Made by a program: the position numbers and the translations under genes. 64,000 nt of DNA from Nonlabens xiamenensis. GTDB taxonomy: Bacteria > Bacteroidota > Bacteroidia > Flavobacteriales > Flavobacteriaceae. The stretch covers positions 310,001 through 374,000 of the forward strand of contig NZ_RMVE01000003.1 of the NCBI RefSeq assembly GCF_003865345.1, written 5' to 3'. This document shows positions 27,021 through 34,918 of this stretch, piece by piece (positions within the stretch are counted from its first letter, which is position 1; every line of letters starts with the position of its first letter). Under the pieces are notes generated by a model. The model saw only the letters and a list, made by a program, of their open reading frames with translations. It did not search any database and was not told the DNA's origin.

Positions 27021-28385
27021 TTACCAATTATCATAATTATTTATATCCTGTAGCTTTGGTAAAAATTGTTCTTGTTGAGGGTGGTAAAATGCTTGATCTA
27101 TAAGATTTAAGTTCCTATCTATTAGAATATATCTCGGTAGTGTTTCTAACTGTATAAATTTTAAAAACTCCGTATTTTCGGTGAACGTTTCACTTAAATG
27201 ATAACTAACATCTTGACCTAGTTCTTAGGTTAAATCTTGCCATTTTTTAAAATCTTTATCTTTATCTAAACTAACACTTATAACTTCAATATTATATGGC
27301 AGTTTCATACCTTTGATCAGTTTTACTCCTTCAATACATGGAGCACACCAAGTAGCCCAAAAATCAATCAAGTAAAATTCATTCGGATTTGCCTTCATGA
27401 TATTTTCAAAGGTTTGTTCTCCATTAAATTTTAATCTTTGAATTTTTTCTTTAAAAGTGATTGCATCTAACGGCTCAATTTTGCTTTTTAATGCGACTGA
27501 ATCTCTTTGAAATTCTTTGGTAGACTTAAACCAAGCTATTGCCTCGTCAAGCTCATGATCTCCAATGTTATCTTCAAATGAAAGAATTCTAAACATTGAT
27601 TCCTTATACAATTTCAAACAATAATCATTCTCGATACTCTGATAATCATTGAAATTATATGAGCGTATTCTTGAATTTAAATGATTTTCTGGTAAAGAAC
27701 CAAATAGTGTGTTAATGATTAGCGAATTAGGCTTTAATTGTTTGAAAAAAAAGTCTGATTCAGTATTACGAGGGTCAACCTTTTCCAAATATGTGTAGAA
27801 AAGAAGATCATTGTGGTAAGAGAGTCTTTCATTCTTATTTTTTTCGCGGACGGCAGTAATTTCTGCCTTAATAGTAGCCTTATCATATTCGCTTTTCTTT
27901 GAAGCCCAAAATACAGACATGTAGCGATTTATCAAATTATTTATCTGCAATTGCAAAGAGTCATCTTTTATTCCCAGATTTCCATTCTCCATTAAATCTA
28001 GATTGATTGTGTCTGATTCATTAGTAAGATATACAAAATCTAAACGAAAATCTGATCCGTCAAATTGAGCTGCAACGTGTGGTCGAAAATGATTTTCGAA
28101 TTTATAAATTATTGTGGAATCTGATGAGCTAGGATTCGAAAATGAAAAATACATATCTCCCTGATAAGGCAAAGTAAGATTTAAGCCAGCATAGGTTTTT
28201 GCAGGTATTACACTTTTAAGAAATGTATAATCTGCTACAGCCTTTTCAGATTCAACCTCTACAGGATCTTTAAACTTCTCTTTTGAATCCTGTTTGCAAC
28301 CGATCAATGCGATAGTAACTAAAAAAAGAAGGAGTAATATACTCCTTCTCAATTTAAGAGATTTCTGTCTATCTACCAAATCCAT
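27021..28385 (-). pseudogene. TlpA-like thioredoxin lipoprotein with in-frame TAA
   Basis: Start ATG 28385 inside the 3' end of precursor B (17-base overlap); longer in-frame starts would overlap it more. Signal peptide with lipobox ALIGC (C30), a domain of unknown family, then a C-terminal TlpA/thioredoxin domain with FWATWCAPC (CAPC 347-350). At codon 387 a TAA (27225-27227) stops the frame. The same frame stays open for 67 more codons and encodes the missing thioredoxin half, including LPRYILID with the cis-proline (about 417), to a TAA at 27021-27023. One point change would restore a 454-residue protein. As it stands the fold lacks its cis-Pro loop. Probable role: reducing or proofreading disulfides in the periplasm. 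Confidence 0.8.
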
Positions 28386-28620
28386 CGTATGCACAATCAT
28401 ATTGACATCTATCCCATCCAGCTTCGATCGCCTGTACACAATGGGTATTGGCGACAATTGAATCATTGGGACCTTGAATAAGTCCAGTACTAATCTCTTG
28501 TGTGAATGTAGTGCCACCACTGGTGTATGTAACTCTACACTTTCCACCACCGTTAACGCTAGTTTGCCGTTGTTTTGAGAGTACAGTAACTCCTTCCGTA
28601 CTCATTAAATCTTGAAACAT
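28369..28620 (-). CDS. Precursor peptide B, GG-leader, four-Cys
   Basis: 83 residues, ATG start. Leader MFQDLMSTEG...LSKQRQTSVNGGG with GGG at 24-26, the same spacing as precursor A. Core cysteines at 28, 61, 72 and 76, ending RCQYDCAYDGFGR; the C-x-Y-D-C-A motif is shared with A. Encoded between the oxidoreductase genes of the cassette, which fits a disulfide-bonded product exported by the C39 transporter. I know no named family for the core. Confidence 0.82.
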   Translation of the reverse strand: MFQDLMSTEGVTVLSKQRQTSVNGGGKCRVTYTSGGTTFTQEISTGLIQGPNDSIVANTHCVQAIEAGWDRCQYDCAYDGFGR

Positions 28621-28709
28621 AATAAAAATATTAAATTATAAAATAAGCGACCGTTTTATTTTAGGACCGCACCGATTTTGTACTGTCCATCACCTTGCAA
28701 GTGTGTTTT

Positions 28710-30278
28710 TTATACAGCCTTTTCCATAGGCTGCATTAATTTATTGTTTAGTTCGATGATTATATCTTTTATTTGATCTTTTGTATAGCTGGAGGTGACC
28801 AATTTATTATTAATGATTAGTGCTGGGGTGTAATTAATTTGCTGGCTAAAGCACCAATTCCGGTGTTCTATCAATTGTTTATGGATCACTGTTTTGTCAA
28901 AACTCCTTTGCCATTTTTTAGTCCAAACTTTGTAATTTTTATTTTGAAACCAGTCTGTAAGTGCTTCGTTCTGTATTTCCAAGGGTAAGGCAAGAATAGA
29001 GGCGCTTATTATGTAGGCTTTGCTTTCTTTATCATGAGCTTCTACCAAAAATCTAGGACTCAAATGCATATGAATATGATCAAGATCTGATATTACTTGT
29101 TCCATTCTGTGATGTAGTATTTTGCATCCTGGACAACTAGGATTTGTGACTCATATAATCTCAACACCATCCTGTTGCAGGTGCTTAAAATCTTTATCAT
29201 AATCTTCCAAACGAGTATCGATCAAAGGCAACTTATCTATCAATGTCTCTAGCACTTGCGGCGTGCGCCATAGAGTTAAATATTTCAACTGGTTTTCAAA
29301 ACTGCTGGCTTTAAATTTAAAACCTTTCTTAATCTGTGATAAGGCCATTATTGAAATTAGAGTGGCACTTAAAAGTATTAATAGAGAAAGAACATCTATT
29401 GCAAAGAAATCTAGCAATGGTAAACTGAAAAGTGCAGTCACCACAATAAAGCCAGCAATTCCCAGACATAAGGGACACCATTTTTTTATGATTACAGCTT
29501 GTATGTAGATACTATATGGCAAGACGGCTGCGCCGGAAATAGCAATTATACCAACTAGACTCACTTGTAAGGTTATCAGTTGCAACAATGCTACAGAACC
29601 GAAGTAAATCCAACATAAATCGGTTAGTTCTATTTTATTAAAAATTTTAGCTTGTGGTGAATTGATTACGCTGTTGCAATCTGACTTTTTACTCAACTTG
29701 CATATTTTGAGACCTTGCCCATTGCTGTACTTTTGCTGTAATAGAAAATATGAAAGTACTAATCCACTAGATAAAGCACAAAATATCAATAATTGCGGCA
29801 AGCTTTCTGTCGAAAAGGCTATATAAAGGAGAGCAAAAAGGAATATGCATATCGCACCAATATATTCTGCATTTTTCTTTGATAAGAACCTTCTAATATT
29901 CGTTGAAGTTTTATTTTCTTCTACAGCAAACACAACTCCAGTCCATTCGTTGAGAAAATGATTTTTGGCAAAAGGTTGAAAATTACCTACCCCCTTGGTA
30001 AATGAAATATCGCCATTGGTTTCTTTCTTGATCAAAACTAGTAGCTCCTTTTGTCCATTGCTTATTTGCGCTATGAAATAATTAGGCAATTTTCCTAGTG
30101 CAGCAGGTGGCACTCTCATCGATGCATTGCGCACTTCAAAAAAATCACAAGTGTTAGAATATGCTTGGAGCGACTTTTCACGATCAGATTGCATACGCAA
30201 TCTCAATTCTTTTTCTGCAACATCATGCCCTTGAAATTCAAGCAACCGTTTTAACAAATAAGTTCCGTTTTCTATCAA
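28710..30278 (-). pseudogene. C39-like/VKOR/thioredoxin fusion with in-frame TGA
   Basis: One 523-codon frame split by TGA at 29151-29153 (codon 376). N-terminal C39-like domain without the catalytic Cys, then a membrane VKOR domain with C193/C201 and WCPLC (C268, C271). Straight after the TGA the frame continues VTNPSCPGCKILHHRM, the CxxC of a DsbA-like thioredoxin domain, which ends with cis-Pro YTPALIINN. The start is TTG 30278; an in-frame stop lies 21 bases upstream with no other start codon between. Such fusions oxidise cysteines of exported peptides via quinone. Without readthrough the VKOR part loses its own partner thioredoxin. The downstream piece has an internal ATG at 29105, but that lies after the CxxC. 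Confidence 0.82.
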
Positions 30279-30586
30279 AAGTTTAACATTAACTCTTTAA
30301 AATTAAAATAAAAATTAACTTTTATAGCTGTTTGGTTTTTTTTGTTATGGAATTGGTATTTTTTGTTAAGGAATTTATTCCTAGCTGTTTTCTCTTCCTT
30401 TTGGACCAATTGTTCGCTGATAGTTTCGCGTGACTCATTTTGATCGGAGACAGTCTTTTCATCGACAATCACCGCCTGATTAACGGCAGTGGCGACTGTT
30501 CCAGCCACAGCCAGGTACGTGACCAAGGTCACCCGCGGCGCCACCCATAGTGGCCAGTGCATGGCCAATATTGCGCAAGACTCCAA
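30275..30586 (-). CDS. Doubtful small ORF upstream of the VKOR gene
   Basis: Up to 103 codons from TTG 30586, or about 95 from ATG 30562. A possible membrane helix (LVTYLAVAGTVATAVNQAVIV) is followed by a charged, A/T-rich tail. TTGA overlap with the VKOR start would couple the two. The 5' half (30450-30600) is clearly richer in G+C than the rest of the cassette. No family recognised; it may be chance coding. Confidence 0.3.
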   Translation of the reverse strand: MESCAILAMHWPLWVAPRVTLVTYLAVAGTVATAVNQAVIVDEKTVSDQNESRETISEQLVQKEEKTARNKFLNKKYQFHNKKNQTAIKVNFYFNFKELMLNF

Positions 30587-30617
30587 AAGAATTTCGGAGT
30601 CGGTGTTTGATAGCGTT

Positions 30618-30860
30618 CTATAATATTAATAATTTATAAATTTTGATGTGTATATCAACTTTTTCGCTACTTTCAAAAGCCTCATGACAAATCGCCAAAA
30701 GCTTATTCAATGCCGCTCTGGATTGAAGTCCTTTTCCGATGCCTGTAGGTGAACTTACTAAGGCAATGCAGCCCTGCAGCTCTTTCACTGCATCATTAGC
30801 CGTGTGTATCAAAATCAAACTTCTATTTGGTATATCCAGCAAGTGTAAATAATGCTGCAT
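30618..30860 (-). pseudogene. 5'-truncated DUF5675 protein at the island edge
   Basis: 80 codons: IPNRSLILIHTANDAVKELQGCIALV and SRAALNKLLAIC match the C-terminal half of DUF5675 proteins (conserved IHxxN...GCI...S-x-x-AL). The N-terminal half is absent; the frame's ATG lies across the first bases of the right direct repeat. Family members come mostly from phages and mobile elements. The break at the repeat implies that recombination removed the front of the gene. Confidence 0.65.
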
Positions 30861-30897
30861 GCGATGTAAAAGGATTCTATAAATCCTGTCATGCCGA
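30859..30897 (+). repeat. Right att-like direct repeat of the island
   Basis: 39 bases, 37 identical to 22064-22102 (changes at GGATTC and CATGCCGA). Carries the tRNA-Pro 3'-end sequence with one change. Abuts the truncated DUF5675 gene and the transglutaminase-like gene. Confidence 0.85.
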
Positions 30898-30905
30898 CTG
30901 GATGA

Positions 30906-31541
30906 CTACTGAATTAAAATCTGATCCTTGCCTTTAAAATTTTTATAAAGCGCTGGATAATTGGATTTAAATATTTCTTTGATCAATACAAAAGGAACAT
31001 CTGAAAAGTGGCCATAATCTTCCAGATAACGCATAAATAATTGCTGATCACGATTATACTCCTGAAAAACAGCGTCCTGACTACCGTCAAATTCAAGTAC
31101 TTCTACTTGGTACCGATCGCATAGTTCTTTATTGAAGGCAGGCGAACACTTTACCCATTTTCCCTGGTGGTAAACATCTACCATTCCGTGGGGAGCCAAT
31201 TCATTGGTTCCAATGATCTTTTCCAGTCTTTCAGTAGCAATATGGTTGGATACCTTGGCCAGATGCAGTCGCGCTGGAATTTCAAAAGCTCTCAGCAATG
31301 TGGTGTAGAGAATAGCCTTGTCAATGCAATGACCGCTGGGTTTTTGTGCAATATTACTGGCTTTAAAATGAGATTTGGTCAAACCGATGTCAAATGGGCG
31401 ATATAGCCAACCTTCACGAACTTTGATATAAAGTTCGCGGATGACATCAGTATCCGACCCCAGGTCGCGATAATCTTCTACTATTTCCTGTATAACCGGA
31501 TGATCTAGATCAAAAAAATAGGATTTTGCCGTGTACTTCAC
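30906..31541 (-). CDS. Transglutaminase-like domain protein
   Basis: 211 residues from GTG 31541. Cys-His-Asp papain-like set of the transglutaminase superfamily: C in SGHCIDKAILYTTLLRA, H in PHGMVDVYHQG and a following D. No signal peptide, so cytoplasmic protease- or transferase-like. First core gene after the island. Function unknown. Confidence 0.8.
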   Translation of the reverse strand: MKYTAKSYFFDLDHPVIQEIVEDYRDLGSDTDVIRELYIKVREGWLYRPFDIGLTKSHFKASNIAQKPSGHCIDKAILYTTLLRAFEIPARLHLAKVSNHIATERLEKIIGTNELAPHGMVDVYHQGKWVKCSPAFNKELCDRYQVEVLEFDGSQDAVFQEYNRDQQLFMRYLEDYGHFSDVPFVLIKEIFKSNYPALYKNFKGKDQILIQ

Positions 31542-31626
31542 TGTATAAAGGTAGGGTTTTTCTTAGAGCGCTGTTAAAAAACTGGCTTATGTATCAAAAG
31601 TCACAAGAGTTCATCCTAGGCTGTGC

Positions 31627-31634
31627 TACATTTG
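31627..31634 (+). promoter_or_regulatory. -7 box of the MBL-rhodanese gene
   Basis: TACATTTG fits the Bacteroidetes -7 consensus TAnnTTTG 13 bases before ATG 31647, and supports that start over the TTG at 31623. No clear -33 TTG was seen. Confidence 0.45.
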
Positions 31635-31646
31635 AAAATAAAACCC

Positions 31647-32981
31647 ATGAAAGTCAAACAATTTGAATACAAGCCACTCGCCCATTATTCTTATGCCATT
31701 CTGAGTAAAGGGGAAATAGCATTGATTGACCCAGAACGCGACCCTTCGCAATATTACGCTTTCGCGAAAGCGAATCAAGCTAAAATAGTCGCCATTATTC
31801 AAACCCACCCACATGCCGACTTCGTGAGTTCTCATCTGCAAATCCATCAGGAAACTGGTGCTACCATTTACAACAGTCAAAAATTGGGAGCAGACTACCC
31901 GTACACTTCATTTGATGAAGGCGATGAGATAAACCTAGGTGACTTGCAATTAGTTGCCATCGACACGCCTGGACACTCCCCTGATAGCATAAGTATCTAC
32001 GTCCAAGATGCAGAAGCTGGAGTATTATTCACAGGAGATTGTTTATTTATCGGCGATGTAGGTCGTCCAGACCTCAGGGAAGAATCAGGTAATATGCAGG
32101 CCAAAAGAGAAGAATTGGCAGAAATGATGTACCACACTATCAAAAACAAATTTGAGGAATTACCAGATGATACCTTGATATATCCAGCCCATGGTGCAGG
32201 TTCTTTATGTGGAAAAAGCATGAGCGATGCCAACAGCAGTACTTTGGGGGCTGAACGACAGGGAAACTGGGCCTTTAAAGAACAAAGCAAACAGGAGTTC
32301 ATTGATACTTTACTGGATGGACAGCCTTTTATTCCTTCCTATTTCAGCTATGATGTAGAGCTAAATAAAACTGGTGCTCCTTCTCTGAACGAAGCCTTAA
32401 GCAAAATTCCATTTCAAGCCAATACCACTGTCAATGGGCTTATAGTGGATGTAAGGGATGAAGCCAACTTTAAAAAAGGTCACCTACCTCAAAGTATCAA
32501 TATTATGGCGATTTCAAAAAATGCCAAATTTGAAACCTGGTTGGGTGCAATCGTCAAACCAGAAGAGCCTTTTACCCTGGTGTTGGACAGTAAAGAGAAT
32601 AAAGAAGACCTGTTGAATCGGGTAGCTAAAATCGGTTACGAACAGCAACTTGAACAAGCGATCACGCTGACGGCTGAAGATTTAAAAGAAACACCTGCAC
32701 TGGACTTGGAGCATTTTAAAAATCATCCAGACGCTTACACCATAGTGGATATACGCAATCAAAGTGAAATAGCAGAAGGAAAGGTTTTTGAAACTGCCCT
32801 AGCGCACCCTTTGAATGAATTACGCCAAAGCTGGGATCAAATACCTACAGATCGACCCATTGTGGTACATTGTGCCGGTGGGTATCGCAGCGCCGCAGGA
32901 AGTAGTATACTTCAGGCCAAATTCCCAGACATCAAGGTATATGATTTAAGCGATGATATTAAAAAATTTCAGAATCAGTAA
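31647..32981 (+). CDS. MBL-fold hydrolase with two rhodanese domains
   Basis: About 444 residues. Metallo-beta-lactamase fold of the persulfide dioxygenase/glyoxalase II type: THPHADFVSSH metal motif, DTPGHSPDS, TGDCLFIGDVGRPDL, YPAHGAGS. Two rhodanese domains follow; the second has the active cysteine in HCAGGYRSAAG, the first lacks an obvious one. Likely handles persulfide or thiosulfate sulfur in the cytoplasm. Followed by two YeeE/YedE genes on the same strand. AFAKA encoded by the palindrome at 31758-31771. Confidence 0.9.
   Translation: MKVKQFEYKPLAHYSYAILSKGEIALIDPERDPSQYYAFAKANQAKIVAIIQTHPHADFVSSHLQIHQETGATIYNSQKLGADYPYTSFDEGDEINLGDLQLVAIDTPGHSPDSISIYVQDAEAGVLFTGDCLFIGDVGRPDLREESGNMQAKREELAEMMYHTIKNKFEELPDDTLIYPAHGAGSLCGKSMSDANSSTLGAERQGNWAFKEQSKQEFIDTLLDGQPFIPSYFSYDVELNKTGAPSLNEALSKIPFQANTTVNGLIVDVRDEANFKKGHLPQSINIMAISKNAKFETWLGAIVKPEEPFTLVLDSKENKEDLLNRVAKIGYEQQLEQAITLTAEDLKETPALDLEHFKNHPDAYTIVDIRNQSEIAEGKVFETALAHPLNELRQSWDQIPTDRPIVVHCAGGYRSAAGSSILQAKFPDIKVYDLSDDIKKFQNQ
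31758..31771. repeat. In-gene palindrome copy
   Basis: Exact GCTTTCGCGAAAGC, read as AFAKA. A decayed relative (GCTTCCGCGAAAAA) lies in the gap at 33015-33028. Confidence 0.9.
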
Positions 32982-33059
32982 AATTTTTGATCACGGAAGT
33001 CTGTATAACATCCTGCTTCCGCGAAAAAACTATTCCAAACCCTAAAAAATAATAGAATA

Positions 33060-33617
33060 ATGAATTGGATATATGATCCATGGCCCTGGTACGTCGCAGG
33101 GCCGCTGTTAGCACTAGTAATGTTTGCCTTACTCATGGTGGGTAAGAAATTTGGCATGTCCTCCCCTATGCGCACCACCTGCTCAGCATTGGGTGCTGGA
33201 AAAGCTGCCTCATTTTTTTCATTTGATTGGAAAGCCGAAAGATGGAACTTAATGGTCGTGTTAGGAGCAGCCATAGGTGGATTTATTGCCGCCAACTTTC
33301 TAAGTGACAATACAGTTCAAATCAACCCAGAAGTGGCCAATCAGCTGGCAGAACAATATGAAATCAAAAGCGCTGGAGAAGCTTATCTACCACCAGAATT
33401 GTTTGCAACCGAAGTTTTAGGTGATCCCTGGATAATAGCTATTTTGTTGGTTGGCGGCATCTTAGTAGGTTTTGGCGCCAGGTATGCAGGTGGTTGCACC
33501 TCTGGCCATGCGATTTCGGGACTAAGCAACTTACAACTTCCCTCTTTGATTGCTGTCATTGGCTTTTTTATTGGTGGATTAGTGATGGTGAATTTGTTAT
33601 ACCCCTTAATTTTTTAA
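33060..33617 (+). CDS. YeeE/YedE sulfur transport protein, first half
   Basis: 185 residues, about five membrane helices. Carries GARYAGGCTSGHAISGLSNLQ, the conserved cysteine motif of YeeE/YedE (TsuA-like) thiosulfate/sulfur carriers. Half-size; the next gene supplies the other half. Works with the upstream MBL-rhodanese protein in inferred sulfur uptake and oxidation. Confidence 0.9.
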   Translation: MNWIYDPWPWYVAGPLLALVMFALLMVGKKFGMSSPMRTTCSALGAGKAASFFSFDWKAERWNLMVVLGAAIGGFIAANFLSDNTVQINPEVANQLAEQYEIKSAGEAYLPPELFATEVLGDPWIIAILLVGGILVGFGARYAGGCTSGHAISGLSNLQLPSLIAVIGFFIGGLVMVNLLYPLIF

Positions 33618-34034
33618 ATGATGAGATATTTTACTTATTTGGCCATCGGCGTTTTTTTCGGAATTGTTATGTACAAGTCTGAGGCCGCATCCTGGTTTCG
33701 TATCTATGAAATGTTTCAATTCGGAAGTTTCCACATGTATGGAATTATTGGTTCTGCTTTAGTGCTAGGTATCATCGGTGTACAGTTGATCAAACGAAAG
33801 GACGTTAAGCCGATTTCTGGCAAGCAAATGAGCCTACAACCTAAAGAAAAAGGGGTGTATAGATATTTGTTGGGCGGAATTATTTTTGGACTAGGCTGGG
33901 CACTTGCTGGTGCATGTCCAGGCCCGATGTACGTATTGGCGGGAGCTGGTTATTTACCCATTCTGGTGGTTATCGTTGGAGCTCTGCTAGGTACTTTTAT
34001 TTATGGTTTGTTACGCTCAAAATTACCTCACTAG
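33618..34034 (+). CDS. YeeE/YedE sulfur transport protein, second half (DUF6691)
   Basis: 138 residues, four membrane helices, with the motif GLGWALAGACPGPMYVLAGAG. Begins on the base after the previous stop. The two halves together match one full-length YeeE/YedE transporter, as in the split PmpA/PmpB pairs. Confidence 0.9.
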   Translation: MMRYFTYLAIGVFFGIVMYKSEAASWFRIYEMFQFGSFHMYGIIGSALVLGIIGVQLIKRKDVKPISGKQMSLQPKEKGVYRYLLGGIIFGLGWALAGACPGPMYVLAGAGYLPILVVIVGALLGTFIYGLLRSKLPH

Positions 34035-34037
34035 CGA

Positions 34038-34262
34038 CTATTTTTTGACAAATGTTTCCAGGTAGAGTTCTTCCACTTGCTGCCTGGCCCAGGGAGTTCG
34101 CCTTAAAAATTTAAGACTGGACTTGATGGAAGGATTCGTATTGAACGAATTGATCCTGATTTTATCACCCAGTTCGTACCAACCGTAATGTTCTACCAAT
34201 TGGGTAACCATATCGGCCAGTTTGATACCGTGCAGCGGATTATTAGGTTGCTCGACTGCCAT
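34038..34262 (-). CDS. VF530-family (DUF2132) small protein
   Basis: 74 residues: NPLHGIKLADMVTQLVEHYGW, INSFNTNPSIKSSLKFLRRTPWAR, the whole-length signature of VF530 proteins, thought to bind DNA. Starts 2 bases after the phosphatase gene and ends 3 bases from the convergent YeeE gene. Confidence 0.9.
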   Translation of the reverse strand: MAVEQPNNPLHGIKLADMVTQLVEHYGWYELGDKIRINSFNTNPSIKSSLKFLRRTPWARQQVEELYLETFVKK

Positions 34263-34264
34263 AA

Positions 34265-34795
34265 TTAATCCATAAAATCCATGCTTTCTTTTGTAGCGCT
34301 GGAGTTGCCATTGTTATCTACACGTACAACAAAGAAAGTATCGTAATCAGATTCGTTTAACTCGGGATAATTCACATCATCTTGGAGGTCATTTGCATAA
34401 TTGTGTATGGTATTGGAATGACCAAAAACAACCACCGTTTTTCCCCGATACCGCTCCAAAATCGCCTTCCCTGTAAGTGTTGAAACGTCATAGATTTCAA
34501 TCTCTAAACCTTGTGCCTCCGCCAATGCCTTGGCAGTTTGACGTGTGCGATTAAAGTCCGAACTCAGGACATGATCGACTTCTTTCAGGAAAAAATAATT
34601 GACCCATGCCTTGGCGCGTTGTTGCCCCTTTCGGGTTAGCCCCGGGTCCTTTCCTTGACTCAAGTCTTTTTCGGCGTGACGGATCAGGTACAAACTGGTC
34701 AATGAATCTGAATCGGCATCATTTTTTTCTTGGCCAGACCCGGTATGCATACAGGAGATGACAAGGAAAGTCAGTAGAAAGGATAGATATTTCAT
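34265..34795 (-). CDS. Histidine phosphatase (SixA-like) lipoprotein
   Basis: 176 residues. Lipobox VISC near residue 15. Catalytic RHAEK motif (LYLIRHAEKD), SSDFNRTRQTAKALA with the second Arg, and VFGHSNTIH with the second His, so the phosphoglycerate-mutase-like fold is intact. Membrane-anchored, periplasmic; substrate unknown. Confidence 0.88.
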   Translation of the reverse strand: MKYLSFLLTFLVISCMHTGSGQEKNDADSDSLTSLYLIRHAEKDLSQGKDPGLTRKGQQRAKAWVNYFFLKEVDHVLSSDFNRTRQTAKALAEAQGLEIEIYDVSTLTGKAILERYRGKTVVVFGHSNTIHNYANDLQDDVNYPELNESDYDTFFVVRVDNNGNSSATKESMDFMD

Positions 34796-34918
34796 GTAGA
34801 GGAACTTTGTGTAAAAATACCAAAACCTATGGCAACAGACGAGTTTGAAACGATCTTAATAAGCCATTAGGTTACCGAAAACCGACGATTCTCCCTATTT
34901 TTAATGAAAATTTGAGGA

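Larger units (their letters stand above)
22064..30897. mobile_element. Genomic island at tRNA-Pro carrying a peptide-export cassette
   Basis: About 8.8 kb between 39-bp direct repeats that include the tRNA-Pro 3' end, the usual mark of site-specific insertion. Inside: a HerA-like remnant, an all-minus-strand exporter/precursor/disulfide cassette and, at the right edge, a truncated phage-type gene. The middle (27-30 kb) looks more A/T-rich than the flanks, judged by eye. No integrase or transposase was seen, so the element cannot move by itself now. One island gene carries the clade-typical palindrome, suggesting exchange among close relatives. Confidence 0.82.

Noticed and set aside
29151-29153. 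TGA as selenocysteine in the VKOR-thioredoxin gene
   Set aside because: The TGA lies six codons before the CxxC, not at a cysteine position, no SECIS-like hairpin was apparent right after it, and the sister gene is broken by TAA.
27225-29153. Altered genetic code in the island
   Set aside because: TAA and TGA end other genes normally in the island and the core (for example dapF ends in TGA).
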